Positions 1 to 5,837 of a stretch of 7,302 nucleotides of DNA are shown here, piece by piece (positions within the stretch are counted from its first letter, which is position 1; each line of letters begins with the position of its first letter). Origin of the DNA: Marinosulfonomonas sp. (GTDB lineage Bacteria; Pseudomonadota; Alphaproteobacteria; Rhodobacterales; Rhodobacteraceae). A program made the translations under genes and the position numbers. The notes below the pieces were generated by a model that was not told the DNA's origin, made no database searches, and worked only from the letters and a program-made list of their open reading frames with translations. Location: contig JAFLKA010000519.1 of NCBI GenBank assembly GCA_022712735.1, positions 1 through 7,302 on the forward strand. Direction: 5' to 3'.

Positions 1-667
1 CAGCCGCGTCACCGCTGGTGTGGCGGCGCTTGATGCGCATGTGGCGCGCAAAGCGGCTGCTGCGGGGCTGGACCTGACTTTCTTGCGCACCATCCCCGGT
101 GCAATCGGCGGTGCTGTGCGGATGAATGCGGGCTGTTATGGCTCTTACGTCGCCGATGTGTTCGTGTCGGCCAAAGCGATCACGCGGGCGGGTGAAATTG
201 TCAGCCTGAGCGCTAATGATCTGAATTTTGCCTACCGCCAGACCGATTTGCCGGATGGCTGGGTGATCATCGAGGCCACGTTTGACGCGCCCAAAGGCGA
301 TGCGGAAGAATTGAACGCCCTGATGGATGCCCAGATCGCCAAACGTGACGCGACCCAACCCACCAAAGAGCGCAGCGCGGGATCGACATTCCGAAATCCG
401 GCTGGTTTTTCATCAACAGGGCAGGCCAATGACAGCCATGATCTGAAGGCGTGGAAGGTGATTGATGACGCGGGCTTGCGCGGGTTTTCCATTGGTGGTG
501 CGCAAATGAGCGAAAAACACCCGAACTTTATGATCAACACCGGTGGCGCAACTGCCGCAGACCTAGAGAAACTGGGTGAAGAGGTCAGAAAAAGGGTTTT
601 CAAATCAAGTGGTTTGACGTTAGAGTGGGAAATTATGCGGATCGGGGAACCGGTTAGCGATAAGTGA
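1..667 (+). CDS. murB: UDP-N-acetylenolpyruvoylglucosamine reductase MurB, 3' part
   Basis: MurB is the cytoplasmic FAD enzyme that uses NADPH to reduce UDP-GlcNAc-enolpyruvate to UDP-N-acetylmuramic acid, the second committed step of peptidoglycan precursor synthesis. The reading frame is open from the window edge (first full codon at base 2), giving 221 visible residues to the TGA at 665-667. Family length is about 300 residues, so roughly the first 85-90 are outside the window, and the GTG at base 20 is an internal valine codon rather than a start. Visible motifs, in window-local residue numbers: the FAD-site segment [19 protein letters not shown] (29-47), AYRQ (77-80), SAGSTFRNP (125-133) carrying the likely catalytic serine, [13 protein letters not shown] (172-184), and a C-terminal LEWE (207-210) where the family has its conserved glutamate. 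The family assignment is very secure. ddl follows 71 bases downstream. Nothing in the visible part looks broken. Confidence 0.96.
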   Translation, partial: SRVTAGVAALDAHVARKAAAAGLDLTFLRTIPGAIGGAVRMNAGCYGSYVADVFVSAKAITRAGEIVSLSANDLNFAYRQTDLPDGWVIIEATFDAPKGDAEELNALMDAQIAKRDATQPTKERSAGSTFRNPAGFSSTGQANDSHDLKAWKVIDDAGLRGFSIGGAQMSEKHPNFMINTGGATAADLEKLGEEVRKRVFKSSGLTLEWEIMRIGEPVSDK

Positions 668-676
668 GACAATAAC

Positions 677-715
677 GGGCAAAATTGCCCAATAATAAAG
701 GGTCGCAAAGACCCT
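677..715 (+). other. two tandem small hairpins between murB and ddl
   Basis: Two inverted repeats lie back to back in the 71-base gap. The first has arms GGGCA (677-681) and TGCCC (686-690) around a 4-base loop. The second has arms AGGGTC (699-704) and GACCCT (710-715) around a 5-base loop. Neither is followed by a run of T, so they are not ordinary intrinsic terminators. TTGGCAA at 717-723 could also pair, with one bulged C, with 685-692, which would compete with the first hairpin and enclose the second. The arms are visible directly; a role in RNA stability, processing or attenuation is only inference. Confidence 0.45.
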
Positions 716-729
716 GTTGGCAAAAACAC

Positions 730-738
730 GAGGCGGGT
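730..738 (+). promoter_or_regulatory. ribosome binding site of ddl
   Basis: GAGG at 730-733 lies 5 bases before the ATG at 739. It supports this start over the in-frame TTG at 685, which sits inside the hairpin region and has no purine-rich sequence suitably placed in front of it. Confidence 0.6.
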
Positions 739-1653
739 ATGTCGAGCAGGACAACCCCGAAAGTGGCGGTATTAATGGGTGGACCTTCGCGCGAACGCGA
801 GGTGTCGTTATCATCTGGACGTGAATGCGTCGCTGCCCTGCGGGAAACAGGCTGTGAAGTGGTTGAGGTGGACGCAGGTCCAGACCTCTGCGCACGTCTG
901 TCAGAAATCAAACCCGATGTTGTCTTTAACGCATTGCATGGCCGCTATGGCGAAGATGGCTGCGTGCAGGGGGTGCTGGAATGGATGGGCATTCCCTACA
1001 CCCATTCGGGCATCCTGTCCTCGGCTTTGGCAATGGACAAAGAGCGCGCCAAGCTGGCCTACCAATCGGTTGGTTTGCCTGTGGTCGATAGCATCATCGC
1101 CAGTGCGGCGGATGTGCAAGCGGCACACGTTATGGCCCCGCCCTATGTGGTCAAGCCCAACAATGAAGGGTCCAGCGTTGGCATCTATCTGGTGCATGAA
1201 GACGCGAACGGGCCGCCAAAATTATCCCCCGATATGCCCGACACCGTGATGGTCGAGGCCTTTGTTCCGGGGCGTGAACTGACCACCACCGTGATGGGCG
1301 ATCGTGCCCTTGGGGTCACCGATATTCTTACCGACGGCTGGTATGATTACGATGCCAAGTATGTCGAGGGTGGCTCGCGCCATGTTGTGCCCGCCGAATT
1401 GCCCGATGAAATCACTGCGGCCTGTCTGGACTATGCGTTGCGGGCCCATCAGGTATTGGGATGCCGCGGCGTCAGCCGCACCGATTTTCGCTGGGACGAG
1501 GCCCGAGGGCTGGATGGCTTGATCCTGCTGGAAACCAACACCCAGCCCGGCATGACGCCAACCTCTTTGGCCCCCGAACAGGCGGCGCAACTAGGTATTT
1601 CATTTGCCGAACTGTGCCGCTGGATGGTGGAGGACGCCTCATGCAACAGGTAG
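739..1653 (+). CDS. ddl: D-alanine--D-alanine ligase
   Basis: This cytoplasmic ATP-grasp ligase joins two D-alanines into the D-Ala-D-Ala dipeptide that MurF adds to the UDP-MurNAc-tripeptide. The start at ATG 739 gives 304 residues, the usual size, and begins with the conserved first beta strand. An upstream in-frame TTG at 685 would add 18 residues unlike the family. Visible landmarks: GGPSREREVSLSSG (14-27), where E19 matches the D-Ala-binding glutamate E15 of E. coli DdlB; HGRYGEDG (67-74); KPNNEGSSVG (139-148); AKYVEGG (206-212), where Y208 matches Y216; SRTDF (246-250), with R247 matching R255; and LETNTQPGMT (264-273), with E265 and N267 as Mg ligands. A tyrosine at 208 fits D-Ala-D-Ala rather than D-Ala-D-lactate synthesis, by analogy with known enzymes. 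The 3' end overlaps ftsQ by 13 bases in another frame, which points to translational coupling. Confidence 0.97.
   Translation: MSSRTTPKVAVLMGGPSREREVSLSSGRECVAALRETGCEVVEVDAGPDLCARLSEIKPDVVFNALHGRYGEDGCVQGVLEWMGIPYTHSGILSSALAMDKERAKLAYQSVGLPVVDSIIASAADVQAAHVMAPPYVVKPNNEGSSVGIYLVHEDANGPPKLSPDMPDTVMVEAFVPGRELTTTVMGDRALGVTDILTDGWYDYDAKYVEGGSRHVVPAELPDEITAACLDYALRAHQVLGCRGVSRTDFRWDEARGLDGLILLETNTQPGMTPTSLAPEQAAQLGISFAELCRWMVEDASCNR
1626..1634 (+). promoter_or_regulatory. ribosome binding site of ftsQ, inside the end of ddl
   Basis: GGTGGAGGA at 1626-1634 lies 6 bases before the ATG at 1641 and lies within the last codons of ddl. It is the best Shine-Dalgarno match near either candidate ftsQ start and therefore favours 1641 over the in-frame ATG at 1662, which has no such sequence in front of it. 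Confidence 0.6.
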
Positions 1654-2510
1654 ATCAACCAATGGCAGCCCCGCGCCGCGATCCAGCCCCGAGCCGCGTT
1701 TCCTATAAAATGCAACGTCTGATGTTGACGCCGGGGTTTCGTCGTTTCCTGCGGGTTGGTCTGCCGGTTCTGGCCCTGACTGCGACGGTCGGGATTATCC
1801 TGTCTGATGCAGGTCGGCGCGAAGCGTTCGAATTGAAAATCGCCGAAGTCCGCCGTTCGATCGAAGAGCGGCCGGAGTTTATGGTCAAGCTGATGGCGAT
1901 AGATGGCGCGAGCGTTGCGGTGGCCGAAGATATCCGCCAAAGCCTGCCGCTGCAATTCCCGATGACAGCCTTTGATCTGGACCTTGAAGCGATGCGTGCG
2001 GGTATCGCAAAAATGGATGTTGTGGCCAATGTCGATGTGCTGGTGCGCAGCGGTATTTTGCAAATCAATGTGGTTGAACGCACGCCTGCCTTGGTCTGGC
2101 GCAGCTATGAGGGTGTGATCCTGCTGGATGCAGGCGGGCACCGCATTGCCCCGATTGGCAGCCGGATGCAGCGCCCTGACCTGCCACTGATTGCGGGCGA
2201 GGGCGCGGATAAGCACGTCGCCCAAGCCCTTGATATCCTTGCCGCAACCGGCCCGTTGGCCGCGCGTGTGCGTGGGATTGAACGCATGGGCGAGCGGCGC
2301 TGGGATCTGGTGCTGGACCGCCGTCAGCGCATTCTTTTGCCCGAACAACACCCGATTGCAGCGCTAGAACGCGTGATCGCCTTGAGCAAAGCGCAAGAAA
2401 TGCTCGCCCGCGATTTAACAGTAATTGACATGAGAAACGAACAGCGACCCACGATCCGGATTGCCGAAAGCGCCATTGAAGAGCTGCGGCGGATCAGGGC
2501 CTTGAAATGA
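1641..2510 (+). CDS. ftsQ: cell division protein FtsQ
   Basis: FtsQ is a bitopic inner membrane protein that links the Z ring to the FtsB/FtsL and FtsWI septal peptidoglycan synthesis complex. From ATG 1641 it has 289 residues. The order is as in the family: a basic cytoplasmic tail rich in proline and arginine (about 1-37), one transmembrane segment (about 38-55, RVGLPVLALTATVGIIL), a periplasmic POTRA domain (about 82-147, ending in NVVERTPALVWR), and the FtsQ beta domain (about 150-270, with WDLVLDRRQRILLPE). The open frame extends back to about 1461, but that part lies inside ddl and is not family-like. The start overlaps the ddl stop by 13 bases and ftsA follows closely, so ddl, ftsQ and ftsA very probably share a transcript. 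Sequence identity in this family is low, so the call rests on architecture, motifs and position. Confidence 0.95.
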   Translation: MQQVDQPMAAPRRDPAPSRVSYKMQRLMLTPGFRRFLRVGLPVLALTATVGIILSDAGRREAFELKIAEVRRSIEERPEFMVKLMAIDGASVAVAEDIRQSLPLQFPMTAFDLDLEAMRAGIAKMDVVANVDVLVRSGILQINVVERTPALVWRSYEGVILLDAGGHRIAPIGSRMQRPDLPLIAGEGADKHVAQALDILAATGPLAARVRGIERMGERRWDLVLDRRQRILLPEQHPIAALERVIALSKAQEMLARDLTVIDMRNEQRPTIRIAESAIEELRRIRALK

Positions 2511-2515
2511 GGGAG
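2510..2515 (+). promoter_or_regulatory. ribosome binding site of ftsA
   Basis: AGGGAG begins at the last base of the ftsQ stop codon. It lies 5 bases before an ATG at 2521 and 8 bases before an adjacent in-frame ATG at 2524, so both starts are workable. The TTG at 2518 is too close to it. Confidence 0.5.
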
Positions 2516-2523
2516 TATTGATG

Positions 2524-3858
2524 ATGAGTGAATTATACGCAACCCAGCGCGCCATGCGAGGCATGCGCAAAGCGGCGATGCAACGCGGGGTGATTGCCAT
2601 TCTGGATGTGGGCACCTCGAAGATTGCCTGCCTTGTGCTGCGGTTTGACGGACCGGACCAGTTTAGTGGCGGCGACGAAATCGGCTCGATGGCCGGACAG
2701 TCCGGCTTTCGGGTGATTGGCGCTGCCACCACGCGGTCCCGCGGGGTTCGGTTTGGCGAAGTCGAGGCAATGCAGGAAACCGAACGCGCGGTGCGCACGG
2801 TTATTCAGGCGGCCCAGAAAATGGCCAACCTGCGGGTGGATCATGTGATTGCCTGTTTTTCGGGTGCGCGGCCACGGTCGTATGGTTTGGCAGGCGCGGT
2901 TGATCTGCATGATGGCGTGGTCACTGAAAACGATGTTTCCAGTGTTTTGGCCGCTTGTGATGTGCCCGATTACGGTGATGCGCGCGAAGTGCTGCACGCC
3001 CAACCCGTAAATTTTGCGCTGGATCACCGCTCGGGTCTGGGTGACCCGCGCGGCCAGATCGGCAATCAACTGGCCGTCGACATGCATATGCTGACGGTGG
3101 ACGCGCATGTGGTTGGCAATTTGCTGCATTGTATCAAACGCTGCGATCTCGAGGTCGCGGGGCTGGCGTCATCTGCGTATGTGTCCGGTGTTTCAGCGCT
3201 GGTCGAGGACGAACAGGAACTGGGCGCGGCCTGTATTGATATGGGCGGCGGCGCGACAGGCCTGTCGATATTCATGAAAAAGCACATGATTTACAGTGAC
3301 AGCGTGCGCCTTGGAGGTGACAACATCACCTCGGATATTTCGCAAGGCCTGCAAGTGCCGATGGCCACGGCCGAGCGGATTAAAACGTTTTATGGCGGCG
3401 TTGTCGCCACCGGTATGGATGACCGCGAGATGATCGAGGTCGGTGGTGATACCGGTGATTGGGAACATGACCGGCGCACAGTTTCGCGGGCCGAACTGAT
3501 CGGCATTATGCGCCCTCGTGTTGAGGAAATTCTAGAAGAGGTTCGCGACCGTCTGGATGCGGCCGGGTTCGAGCATCTGCCAAGCCAGCAAATCGTGCTG
3601 ACGGGCGGCAGCAGCCAAATTCCGGGGCTTGACGGATTGGCGACAAAAATTCTGGGCCAACAGGTGCGTCTGGGACGCCCGATGCGGGTTCAAGGCCTGC
3701 CTCAGGCGGCAACGGGTCCGGCATTTGCCGCATCCGTCGGTCTGTGCCTGAACGCGGCACACCCACAAGATGAATGGTGGGATTTTGATATTCCATCCGA
3801 AAAATACCCGGCACGGTCGCTAAAACGCGCCGTAAAATGGTTCAAGGACAACTGGTAA
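2524..3858 (+). CDS. ftsA: cell division protein FtsA
   Basis: FtsA is an actin-like ATP-binding protein that tethers FtsZ filaments to the inner membrane and helps recruit later divisome proteins. The chosen start gives 444 residues and an N-terminus beginning MSELY, as I recall for Rhodobacterales homologues; ATG 2521 would add one methionine. Landmarks: an extra N-terminal basic segment (about 1-21) not present in E. coli FtsA; phosphate-1 loop LDVGTSKIACLV (27-38); the inserted 1C domain (about 100-190); phosphate-2 IDMGGGATGLSIF (238-250); the adenosine motif VLTGGSSQIPG (358-368); and a C-terminal amphipathic helix RSLKRAVKWFKDNW (431-444), the membrane-targeting sequence. All nucleotide-binding motifs look intact. 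It lies 13 bases after ftsQ and is separated from its partner ftsZ by a 189-base regulatory gap. Confidence 0.97.
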   Translation: MSELYATQRAMRGMRKAAMQRGVIAILDVGTSKIACLVLRFDGPDQFSGGDEIGSMAGQSGFRVIGAATTRSRGVRFGEVEAMQETERAVRTVIQAAQKMANLRVDHVIACFSGARPRSYGLAGAVDLHDGVVTENDVSSVLAACDVPDYGDAREVLHAQPVNFALDHRSGLGDPRGQIGNQLAVDMHMLTVDAHVVGNLLHCIKRCDLEVAGLASSAYVSGVSALVEDEQELGAACIDMGGGATGLSIFMKKHMIYSDSVRLGGDNITSDISQGLQVPMATAERIKTFYGGVVATGMDDREMIEVGGDTGDWEHDRRTVSRAELIGIMRPRVEEILEEVRDRLDAAGFEHLPSQQIVLTGGSSQIPGLDGLATKILGQQVRLGRPMRVQGLPQAATGPAFAASVGLCLNAAHPQDEWWDFDIPSEKYPARSLKRAVKWFKDNW

Positions 3859-3870
3859 TCCGCAATATAT

Positions 3871-3912
3871 GGTGAACATGGCGAAATCCTGCCGATAAAT
3901 ACCTGTTTCACC
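3871..3912 (+). other. imperfect inverted repeat after ftsA
   Basis: GGTGAACA (3871-3878) can pair with TGTTTCACC (3904-3912) with one bulged base, enclosing a small GGC/GCC hairpin. It begins 12 bases after the ftsA stop and is not followed by a clear T tract. It could be a 3' stabilising structure for the upstream transcript or a chance pairing. Confidence 0.25.
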
Positions 3913-3941
3913 CCACATTTTGTGGCCAAATTGCGTTTTTT
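3913..3941 (+). terminator. weak terminator-like hairpin between ftsA and ftsZ
   Basis: CCACA (3913-3917) and TGTGG (3921-3925) form a 5-bp stem with a 3-base loop. A run of six T lies about ten bases further on (to 3940). The stem is short and the T run is distant, so at best it would be an inefficient or partial terminator of the ftsQA transcript. Confidence 0.2.
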
Positions 3942-3943
3942 AG

Positions 3944-3972
3944 GTGACGAGAGCTGTATCTGTGGATAAGAT
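3944..3972 (+). promoter_or_regulatory. candidate sigma-70 type promoter for ftsZ
   Basis: GTGACG (3944-3949) resembles the -35 TTGACA at four of six positions. TAAGAT (3967-3972) resembles the -10 TATAAT at four of six, with a 17-base spacer. Transcription would begin near 3979, leaving a leader of about 69 bases before ftsZ. The -10 overlaps a DnaA box at 3961-3969. A dedicated ftsZ promoter is expected from Caulobacter, but this particular one is an inference from pattern alone. Confidence 0.35.
3961..3969 (-). promoter_or_regulatory. perfect DnaA box upstream of ftsZ
   Basis: TGTGGATAA on the + strand is the exact reverse complement of the high-affinity DnaA box TTATCCACA. It lies 78 bases before the ftsZ start and overlaps the candidate -10 element. 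With uniform base composition, a 9-of-9 match on either strand is expected about 0.06 times in a window this long, and about 0.001 times in this gap. DnaA is known to regulate ftsZ transcription directly in Caulobacter crescentus, so the placement makes biological sense. Binding here is inferred. Confidence 0.65.
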
Positions 3973-3994
3973 CAACCAAGAGTAGGCAAGCAAT

Positions 3995-4023
3995 GGCCCA
4001 AAAGGGCCCCGATATTAATTCGG
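3995..4023 (+). other. back-to-back hairpins in the ftsZ leader
   Basis: GGCCC (3995-3999) and GGGCC (4004-4008) form a GC-only stem around an AAAA loop. Directly next to it, CCGA (4009-4012) and TCGG (4020-4023) can pair around an AT-rich 7-base loop. Both lie 25-53 bases before the ATG, clear of the ribosome binding site. They could affect mRNA stability or ribosome access; no function can be read from the sequence. Confidence 0.35.
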
Positions 4024-4033
4024 AACAACAAAC

Positions 4034-4040
4034 AGGCGGA
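4034..4040 (+). promoter_or_regulatory. ribosome binding site of ftsZ
   Basis: AGGCGGA lies 7 bases before the ATG at 4048. The N-terminus produced from this ATG (MALNF) is typical of alphaproteobacterial FtsZ, which fixes the start. Confidence 0.55.
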
Positions 4041-4047
4041 TAGTTAA

Positions 4048-5613
4048 ATGGCATTGAATTTTGTGGAGACCCAGCAGCAAGACCTGAAACCACGCATTAC
4101 GGTTTTTGGTGTGGGCGGGGCAGGTGGTAACGCTGTCAACAACATGATCGAAAAAGAGCTCGACGGGGTCGAGTTTGTTGTGGCCAACACTGACGCGCAA
4201 GCTCTCCAGCAAAGCAATGCACCCGCAAAAATCCAGATGGGTGTTAAAGTCACCGAAGGTCTGGGTGCCGGTGCGCGCCCAACGGTCGGCGCTGCCGCCG
4301 CCGAAGAAAGCATCGAGGGTATCGTTGATCATCTTGCCGGTGCGCATATGTGTTTCATCACGGCTGGCATGGGCGGGGGCACCGGAACTGGTGCCGCGCC
4401 AATTATTGCACAGGCTGCCCGTGAATTGGGTGTTCTGACTGTCGGCGTTGTCACCAAGCCGTTCCAGTTTGAGGGCGCCAAGCGGATGCAGCAAGCCGAG
4501 GATGGCGTCGAGGCGCTGCAAAAGGTTGTTGATACGCTGATCATCATTCCGAACCAGAACCTGTTCCGTCTGGCCAATGAAAAAACCACCTTTACCGAAG
4601 CATTCTCGCTGGCCGATGATGTGCTTTACCAAGGTGTTAAAGGCGTGACCGACCTGATGGTGCGTCCCGGCCTGATCAACCTGGATTTTGCCGATGTTCG
4701 CGCCGTAATGGACGAAATGGGCAAGGCGATGATGGGCACAGGCGAGGGCGAGGGCGAAGAACGCGCCATCCAGGCTGCCGAGAAAGCCATTGCCAACCCG
4801 CTGCTGGACGAAATCAGCCTAAAGGGTGCAAAAGGCGTTCTGATCAACATCACAGGTGGCTACGACCTGACATTGTTCGAGCTGGACGAGGCCGCAAATC
4901 GGATTCGCGAAGAAGTGGACCCCACGGCAAACATCATCGTTGGCTCCACTCTGGATACAGCGATGGAGGGTGTGATGCGCGTGTCTGTGGTTGCCACAGG
5001 CATTGATGCGGTTGATGTCGACAGCCATATGCCGGTGCCACGCCGCAGTCTGGCCGAGCCGCTGACCACATCCGTTGCCGCCGAATCTGTAGCCGTTGAG
5101 ATCGAGGATGATCTGGAGTTGCCCGAACAAGTTGCGGCTGCACAGGAGGCATCCGAGCCATCGTTCTTTGACAATGTGCAAACCACCGCACAAGAGCAGG
5201 GCGAAGACATTCTGGACACAGGCACCGATGATCTGCCACCGCCAGCGTATCGCCCTGAAATGACAGAGTTTCAGGCGCAACCTGAGAGCATTGAGGCCGA
5301 GGAGGTCGAGGTGTCGCGATTTGTCGCCCCGCGCCCACCGGTAGCGGGCACTCCTACGCCCGAGGCAATAGCCCGCTTGCACGCTGCAATCGACAAGTCA
5401 CCGGCAGCCGCCGCGTCAGAGGAAAAACCAACCGCTGAAAAGCCGCGCTTCGGGATCAACTCGCTGATCAACCGGATGACAGGTCATGGCGATGAGCCAG
5501 CCGCACCAAGGGTGCAAAATCCGCCCGTTCAAAGCCATGCGACGGATGATGACATTGACCCGGAACAGGAACGGATCGAAATTCCGGCGTTCCTGCGGCG
5601 TCAAGCGAACTGA
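4048..5613 (+). CDS. ftsZ: cell division GTPase FtsZ
   Basis: FtsZ is the tubulin-like GTPase that polymerises at midcell into the Z ring and organises the divisome. The protein has 521 residues. Landmarks: [12 protein letters not shown] (19-30); the GTP-binding signature GGGTGTG (109-115); NLFRLAN (171-177); the T7 synergy loop NLDFADV (211-217), which completes the GTPase site of the next subunit; and the C-terminal subdomain to about residue 325. A long linker (about 328-508), rich in Glu, Ala and Pro and probably disordered, accounts for the extra length over the 383-residue E. coli protein. Inside it a basic, helix-prone patch [13 protein letters not shown] (467-479) stands out. The tail [10 protein letters not shown] (512-521) is the conserved peptide that binds FtsA and other partners. 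The gene has its own upstream control region and a terminator right after it, so it can be expressed apart from ftsQA and lpxC. Confidence 0.98.
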   Translation: MALNFVETQQQDLKPRITVFGVGGAGGNAVNNMIEKELDGVEFVVANTDAQALQQSNAPAKIQMGVKVTEGLGAGARPTVGAAAAEESIEGIVDHLAGAHMCFITAGMGGGTGTGAAPIIAQAARELGVLTVGVVTKPFQFEGAKRMQQAEDGVEALQKVVDTLIIIPNQNLFRLANEKTTFTEAFSLADDVLYQGVKGVTDLMVRPGLINLDFADVRAVMDEMGKAMMGTGEGEGEERAIQAAEKAIANPLLDEISLKGAKGVLINITGGYDLTLFELDEAANRIREEVDPTANIIVGSTLDTAMEGVMRVSVVATGIDAVDVDSHMPVPRRSLAEPLTTSVAAESVAVEIEDDLELPEQVAAAQEASEPSFFDNVQTTAQEQGEDILDTGTDDLPPPAYRPEMTEFQAQPESIEAEEVEVSRFVAPRPPVAGTPTPEAIARLHAAIDKSPAAAASEEKPTAEKPRFGINSLINRMTGHGDEPAAPRVQNPPVQSHATDDDIDPEQERIEIPAFLRRQAN

Positions 5614-5632
5614 TCGCACCTCACTTTTTTCG

Positions 5633-5668
5633 AGAAGGGCCTGCAATTTTGCGGGCCCTTTTCTTTTG
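5633..5668 (+). terminator. strong intrinsic terminator after ftsZ
   Basis: AAGGGCC (5635-5641) pairs with GGCCCTT (5654-5660). Pairing continues inward through TGC/GCG (5642-5644 with 5651-5653, one G-U pair) and weakly outward to 5633 and 5662. The loop is AATTTT, and the 3' arm runs into TTTTCTTTT (5659-5667). It starts 19 bases after the ftsZ stop. This is a textbook rho-independent terminator. Confidence 0.88.
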
Positions 5669-5673
5669 ATAAC

Positions 5674-5695
5674 AATGGGTTAAAAACCCGTTTTT
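5674..5695 (+). terminator. second, weaker terminator-like hairpin
   Basis: GGGTT (5677-5681) and AACCC (5685-5689) form a stem with a 3-base loop. Weak outer pairs extend it to 5674 and 5692, and five T follow at 5691-5695. It is 11 bases downstream of the first terminator's pairing arms, making a likely fail-safe pair. On its own it would be a modest terminator. Confidence 0.5.
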
Positions 5696-5720
5696 CAGTT
5701 TCCGGCAGGTCCCCGCGCAA

Positions 5721-5753
5721 CCGTTACAAAGATGTTTCAGTCCGTTACAAAGA
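5721..5753 (+). repeat. 12-base direct repeat, 21-base period, upstream of lpxC
   Basis: CCGTTACAAAGA occurs at 5721-5732 and again, without a mismatch, at 5742-5753. The repeat period of 21 bases equals two turns of B-DNA, so both copies face the same side of the helix, as expected for two adjacent binding sites of one regulator. They lie after the ftsZ terminators and about 64-96 bases before the inferred lpxC transcription start. The regulator is not known from the sequence; tandem direct repeats are common for OmpR/PhoB-type response regulators, but that is only a suggestion. Confidence 0.6.
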
Positions 5754-5780
5754 GTGTGTTGTGATACGGGTCTTAAGCAA

Positions 5781-5810
5781 TTACCTCAAATGCGTCGGAA
5801 CTGCTGTAAT
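5781..5810 (+). promoter_or_regulatory. candidate lpxC promoter with extended -10
   Basis: TGCTGTAAT (5802-5810) combines the extended -10 TG dinucleotide with TGTAAT, which matches TATAAT at five of six positions. A weak -35, TTACCT (5781-5786), stands 18 bases upstream of the -10. Transcription would start near 5817, leaving a leader of only about 20 bases before the TTG start of lpxC. A GATTC site, the CcrM methylation target type GANTC, lies at 5818-5822, close to that start point. Confidence 0.45.
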
Positions 5811-5837
5811 GTCCGATGATTCCTTACGGGGTAGAAT

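Noticed and set aside
685..738. N-terminal extension of Ddl from TTG 685
   Set aside because: The extra 18 residues come from the hairpin-bearing gap and do not resemble the family, while ATG 739 has a GAGG ribosome site and begins the conserved first strand.
1461..1640. Upstream extension of the FtsQ frame inside ddl
   Set aside because: It overlaps ddl coding sequence in another frame, has no FtsQ-like content, and the start at 1641 has a good ribosome site.
1449..2351. 300-codon open frame on the minus strand opposite ddl and ftsQ
   Set aside because: It lies opposite two certain genes. Its translation shows no recognisable domain and it reads as a codon-bias shadow.
3859..4047. CtrA-type TTAA-N7-TTAA sites before ftsZ
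   Set aside because: TTAA occurs at 4015-4018 and 4044-4047, but not at the required spacing, and the second abuts the start codon. I saw no full CtrA box.
4015..4632. 205-codon open frame on the minus strand opposite ftsZ
   Set aside because: It is antisense to the most conserved part of FtsZ, and the frame stays open because of the codon use of ftsZ. No family features are visible.
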